Shown here piece by piece: positions 61,807-64,000 of a stretch of 64,000 nt of DNA. The notes under the pieces were generated by a model that saw only the letters and a program-made list of their open reading frames with translations, was not told the origin of the DNA and did not search any database. This DNA comes from JAFLTL01 sp964389525 (GTDB lineage Bacteria; Bacteroidota; Bacteroidia; Bacteroidales; Muribaculaceae), in assembly GCA_964389525.1 (NCBI GenBank), contig CAYMEX010000005.1:69846-133845 (forward strand). Direction: 5' to 3'. Within the stretch, counting starts at the first letter, position 1. Every line of letters begins with the position of its first letter. Position numbers and translations under genes: made by a program.

Positions 61807-62597
61807 ACCGATACTTTTGCGGCAATGTGCGGATGCGGATCGTAGCCTTCGAGCTCGAAATCCTCGTATTTGAAATCAAAAATCGACTTCACGTCGGGGT
61901 TTATCTTCATTGTGGGGAGCTGTCGCGGCTCGCGTGTGAGCTGCAGCCGGGTCTGCTCCAGATGGTTGAGGTAGATGTGCGTGTCGCCGAGCGTGTGGAT
62001 GAAGTCGCCCGGTTGCAGACCGCATACCTGAGCCATCATCATGATCAGCAGGGCATAGGAAGCGATGTTGAACGGCACGCCGAGAAATGTGTCGGCGCTG
62101 CGCTGGTAGAGCTGCAGCGACAGCTTGCCGTTTGCCACATAAAACTGGAAGAAGGCGTGGCAGGGAGGCAGTGCCATGTTGGGCAGATCGGCGACATTCC
62201 ATGCGCTCACTATTATGCGGCGTGAGTCGGGGTTATTCTTTATGTCGTCCACTGCCTGCGATATCTGGTCGATCGTCCCGCCCTTGTAGTCGGGCCACGA
62301 CCTCCACTGATAACCGTAGATATGACCGAGATCGCCGTCTTCGCGTGCCCATTCGTTCCATATTCTCACACCGTTGTCCTGCAGATACTTCACGTTGGTG
62401 TCGCCGTTGAGAAACCACAGGAGCTCGTGGATGATAGATTTCAGATGCAGCTTCTTTGTCGTGAGAAGCGGGAAGCCCTGTGACAGGTCAAATCGCATCT
62501 GACGTCCGAAAACACTTCGGGTGCCTGTGCCCGTGCGGTCGTGTTTGTCGGTTCCGTTTTCGAGTATGTCTTTAAGCAGATCGAGATACTGTTTCAT
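61803..62597 (-). CDS. thyA: Thymidylate synthase
   Basis: 264 aa, the standard short bacterial length. RTGTGTRSVFGRQMRFDLSQ, WRSWPDYKGGTIDQI, LPPCHAFFQFYV with the nucleophile Cys 146, and QLYQRSADTFLGVPFNIASY. Makes dTMP from dUMP with methylene-tetrahydrofolate. It starts 4 bp after the 4Fe-4S gene and overlaps pdxB; no dfrA gene follows. Confidence 0.98.
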   Translation of the reverse strand: MKQYLDLLKDILENGTDKHDRTGTGTRSVFGRQMRFDLSQGFPLLTTKKLHLKSIIHELLWFLNGDTNVKYLQDNGVRIWNEWAREDGDLGHIYGYQWRSWPDYKGGTIDQISQAVDDIKNNPDSRRIIVSAWNVADLPNMALPPCHAFFQFYVANGKLSLQLYQRSADTFLGVPFNIASYALLIMMMAQVCGLQPGDFIHTLGDTHIYLNHLEQTRLQLTREPRQLPTMKINPDVKSIFDFKYEDFELEGYDPHPHIAAKVSV

Positions 62598-62601
62598 ATT
62601 T

Positions 62602-63405
62602 TCATGTTGCCATTAGCGGCTTTTGCAGCCTGTGGCGGTTGTTTGTATATGTTATTGCTTTGTTGGGGCAGGCGGCTGCACAGTTCATGCACACCACGCA
62701 GCGGCTTGCGTCTATCGTGTGGCTTGCCGGGTCTATGCACGACGCCTTGCACACTTCCACGCATTTCAGACATCCGGTACACAGGTCGGTGTTTATGTCC
62801 ATCCTCATTATCGAGTAGCGGCTTACATAACCGAGCATCGTGCCTACCGGGCATACCGTGTTGCACAGCAGACGTCCCGAACGCCCTGAGATGCACACTA
62901 CTATCGCGAGCGTCACTACCGCTTCGGCGGCTATGGTCGCCCCGACGGCGGCCGCTCCGAGTGTGCATACAGGCATCACGGTGCCTTTTATGATGATGTC
63001 GAAATCAAAAAACGGATCGAGAAGCGTTACGATGACGCTGTTCCCGATGATTATGCCCCCCGCCATTATTATGAAAAACACTGTGCGGGTGCCGTTGCAG
63101 GGGTGTGTGTAGTGATAGCCGCGCGCGCGTCTCGACGTGCGGCGCCCTATATAGGATATTATGTCCTGCATTGTCCCGAGCGGACACACGGTGGAGCAAT
63201 AGACGCGGCCGAACACAAAAGTCAGCAGCAACCATACGGCCAGAAGCGGGAACGCGCCCGACAATATCAGATTGACGATCTGTATATGGCAGATCCAGCC
63301 CGCTTTTACGGCAATGCCGGTCGTTGCAGCGGCAGCGGCGAAAAAAGCTACCGTTACAAGTCCCAGTGAAATGGCTATGCGTGCGTTCTTGGCGGATGCG
63401 TACAT
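62602..63405 (-). CDS. NapH/CcoG-like 4Fe-4S membrane protein
   Basis: 267 aa from ATG 63405. A longer frame to 63465 is rejected because it contains the promoter. About five membrane helices (LGLVTVAFFAAAAATTGIAV, FPLLAVWLLLTFVFGRVY), two CxxxCP motifs on the cytoplasmic side (VYCSTVCPLGTMQD, LLCNTVCPVGTMLG) and a C-terminal ferredoxin domain with two clusters (CTGCLKCVEVC, CVVCMNCAAACP). Electron transfer in the inner membrane; partner unknown. First gene of the operon. Confidence 0.88.
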   Translation of the reverse strand: MYASAKNARIAISLGLVTVAFFAAAAATTGIAVKAGWICHIQIVNLILSGAFPLLAVWLLLTFVFGRVYCSTVCPLGTMQDIISYIGRRTSRRARGYHYTHPCNGTRTVFFIIMAGGIIIGNSVIVTLLDPFFDFDIIIKGTVMPVCTLGAAAVGATIAAEAVVTLAIVVCISGRSGRLLCNTVCPVGTMLGYVSRYSIMRMDINTDLCTGCLKCVEVCKASCIDPASHTIDASRCVVCMNCAAACPNKAITYTNNRHRLQKPLMAT

Positions 63406-63442
63406 TGCTTGGTCTGTCGATACAGTCTGTTGTGCTTTTCTA

Positions 63443-63450
63443 CAAAGATA
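63443..63450 (-). promoter_or_regulatory. -7 box of the 4Fe-4S-thyA-pdxB operon
   Basis: TATCTTTG on the minus strand; transcription should begin near 63437, leaving a leader of about 32 bases before ATG 63405. Confidence 0.65.
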
Positions 63451-63591
63451 TAGCATTTTTCCCAATAAAATATTAATTTTGTGGTGATTTATGGGGTTAA
63501 AGGAAGGGTTTTGGCGGGCAGGATCGGGGCGCTTGAAGGTTAAAGGATGTTAAAGCATTTGCATGTTATAAAACATGTTTTTACCTTTGCA

Positions 63592-63599
63592 TCGCTTTT
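63592..63599 (+). promoter_or_regulatory. Probable rrn operon promoter -7 box
   Basis: TACCTTTG, about 355 bp before the 16S start. A TTTG lies 30 bp further up (63558-63561), too far to be a clear -33 box. The region 63466-63953 has no gene and acts as the rrn promoter and leader. Confidence 0.5.
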
Positions 63600-63689
63600 C
63601 CGGGAGGGACACACCACAGCAAGGGTGCTTCCGGGGAGCGGAAAAGAGAAGATTGAAAAGAGTTACAATAGACGAAGTAGTACAAGAGA

Positions 63690-63740
63690 GAGCCGTGACC
63701 GTGGTTCAGTAATACTGAGCGAGGTCACAGAGCAACACTC
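63690..63740 (+). promoter_or_regulatory. rrn leader hairpin
   Basis: GTGACC...GGTCAC arms enclose TCAGTAATACTGA, a stable leader stem of the kind involved in rRNA processing or antitermination. Confidence 0.35.
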
Positions 63741-63953
63741 TGTCAATTTCTGTCAGCGCAATAAATCAAGACAAGCGGAACCATCCACTTGAGAGCAACA
63801 GGAGAGGCTACGGTGCCAAAGAGACGCGTGAAGGCAAAAACAATCAATGATTCGGTCTTGCCGCCGCGGTTCTCGACGAACCATCATAGTAGCGGTATTG
63901 ATCCGAGAGTTTGCCTTGCGAAACAACTTGAAAAAGAAAAACGTAAGATAAAC

Positions 63954-64000
<47 letters not shown>

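Noticed and set aside
63466..63953. Small coding frames upstream of 16S rRNA
   Set aside because: They lie in the rrn promoter/leader, lack conserved features and are interrupted by leader hairpins.

Overview
The window looks like a chromosome segment of a Bacteroidales bacterium, most plausibly Muribaculaceae (the mouse-gut S24-7 group). Grounds: promoters carry the Bacteroidetes -7 box TAnnTTTG; families typical of the phylum recur (DUF3078, DUF4271, DUF3127, DUF3467, DUF4249, FecR/DUF4974, SusC-like receptors, PPi-dependent phosphofructokinase); and the last bases are the start of a 16S rRNA gene with GATGAACGCTAGCGACAGG. Coding GC is high (about 60 percent), so many long antisense open frames are spurious.

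Layout. 1-5.1 kb: MBOAT acyltransferase (cut by the edge), a 49-aa membrane peptide, MITE copy 1, smpB with a Yip1-like gene, gltX with an outer-membrane protein. 5.1-8.1 kb: an accessory patch with palindromic and tandem repeats, a frameshifted AT-rich lipoprotein gene and an IS110-family element whose upstream region folds like a bridge RNA. 8.1-16.6 kb: housekeeping genes (nadC, eno, tgt-lptG-TPR, an OB-fold protein, rsgA). 16.6-28.7 kb: MITE copy 2, acyl-CoA synthetase, GH29 fucosidase, secreted nuclease with a tiny sorting-tail protein, carboxynorspermidine synthase-like gene, a repeat-rich gap, then a lipoprotein and a TonB-dependent receptor broken by an in-frame TAA. 28.7-37.3 kb: DUF3078 cluster, Na/Pi transporter-DUF4271-hemD-rnpA-yidD operon, DUF805 and an uncharacterised ATP-grasp gene. 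37.4-52.7 kb: pfp, then a run of 11 co-directional, often overlapping genes (tricorn-like protease to DUF4249) ending in a sigma/anti-sigma/TonB receptor module. 52.8-53.8 kb: a Y1 transposase inside about 97-bp inverted repeats. 53.9-63.4 kb: TlpA-like lipoprotein, priA, ECF sigma, trpB2, nuclease, pdxB, thyA and a 4Fe-4S membrane protein, followed by the rrn leader and 16S start.

Most notable non-genic signals: (1) two copies of a 346-347 bp highly structured MITE with 23-bp perfect terminal repeats, each flanked by TTA and each about 16 bp upstream of a start codon; (2) a bridge-RNA-like fold upstream of the IS110 recombinase; (3) GTAG-headed REP palindromes and CCCCAC...GTGGGG hairpins scattered through the gene-free gaps, with a Y1 (RAYT-like) transposase as a candidate mobiliser. 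Two genes appear broken: the 28.7 kb receptor (in-frame stop) and the 6 kb lipoprotein (frameshift at a GC discontinuity). No tRNA or CRISPR array was found. All family assignments are from reading the sequence, without a database search.
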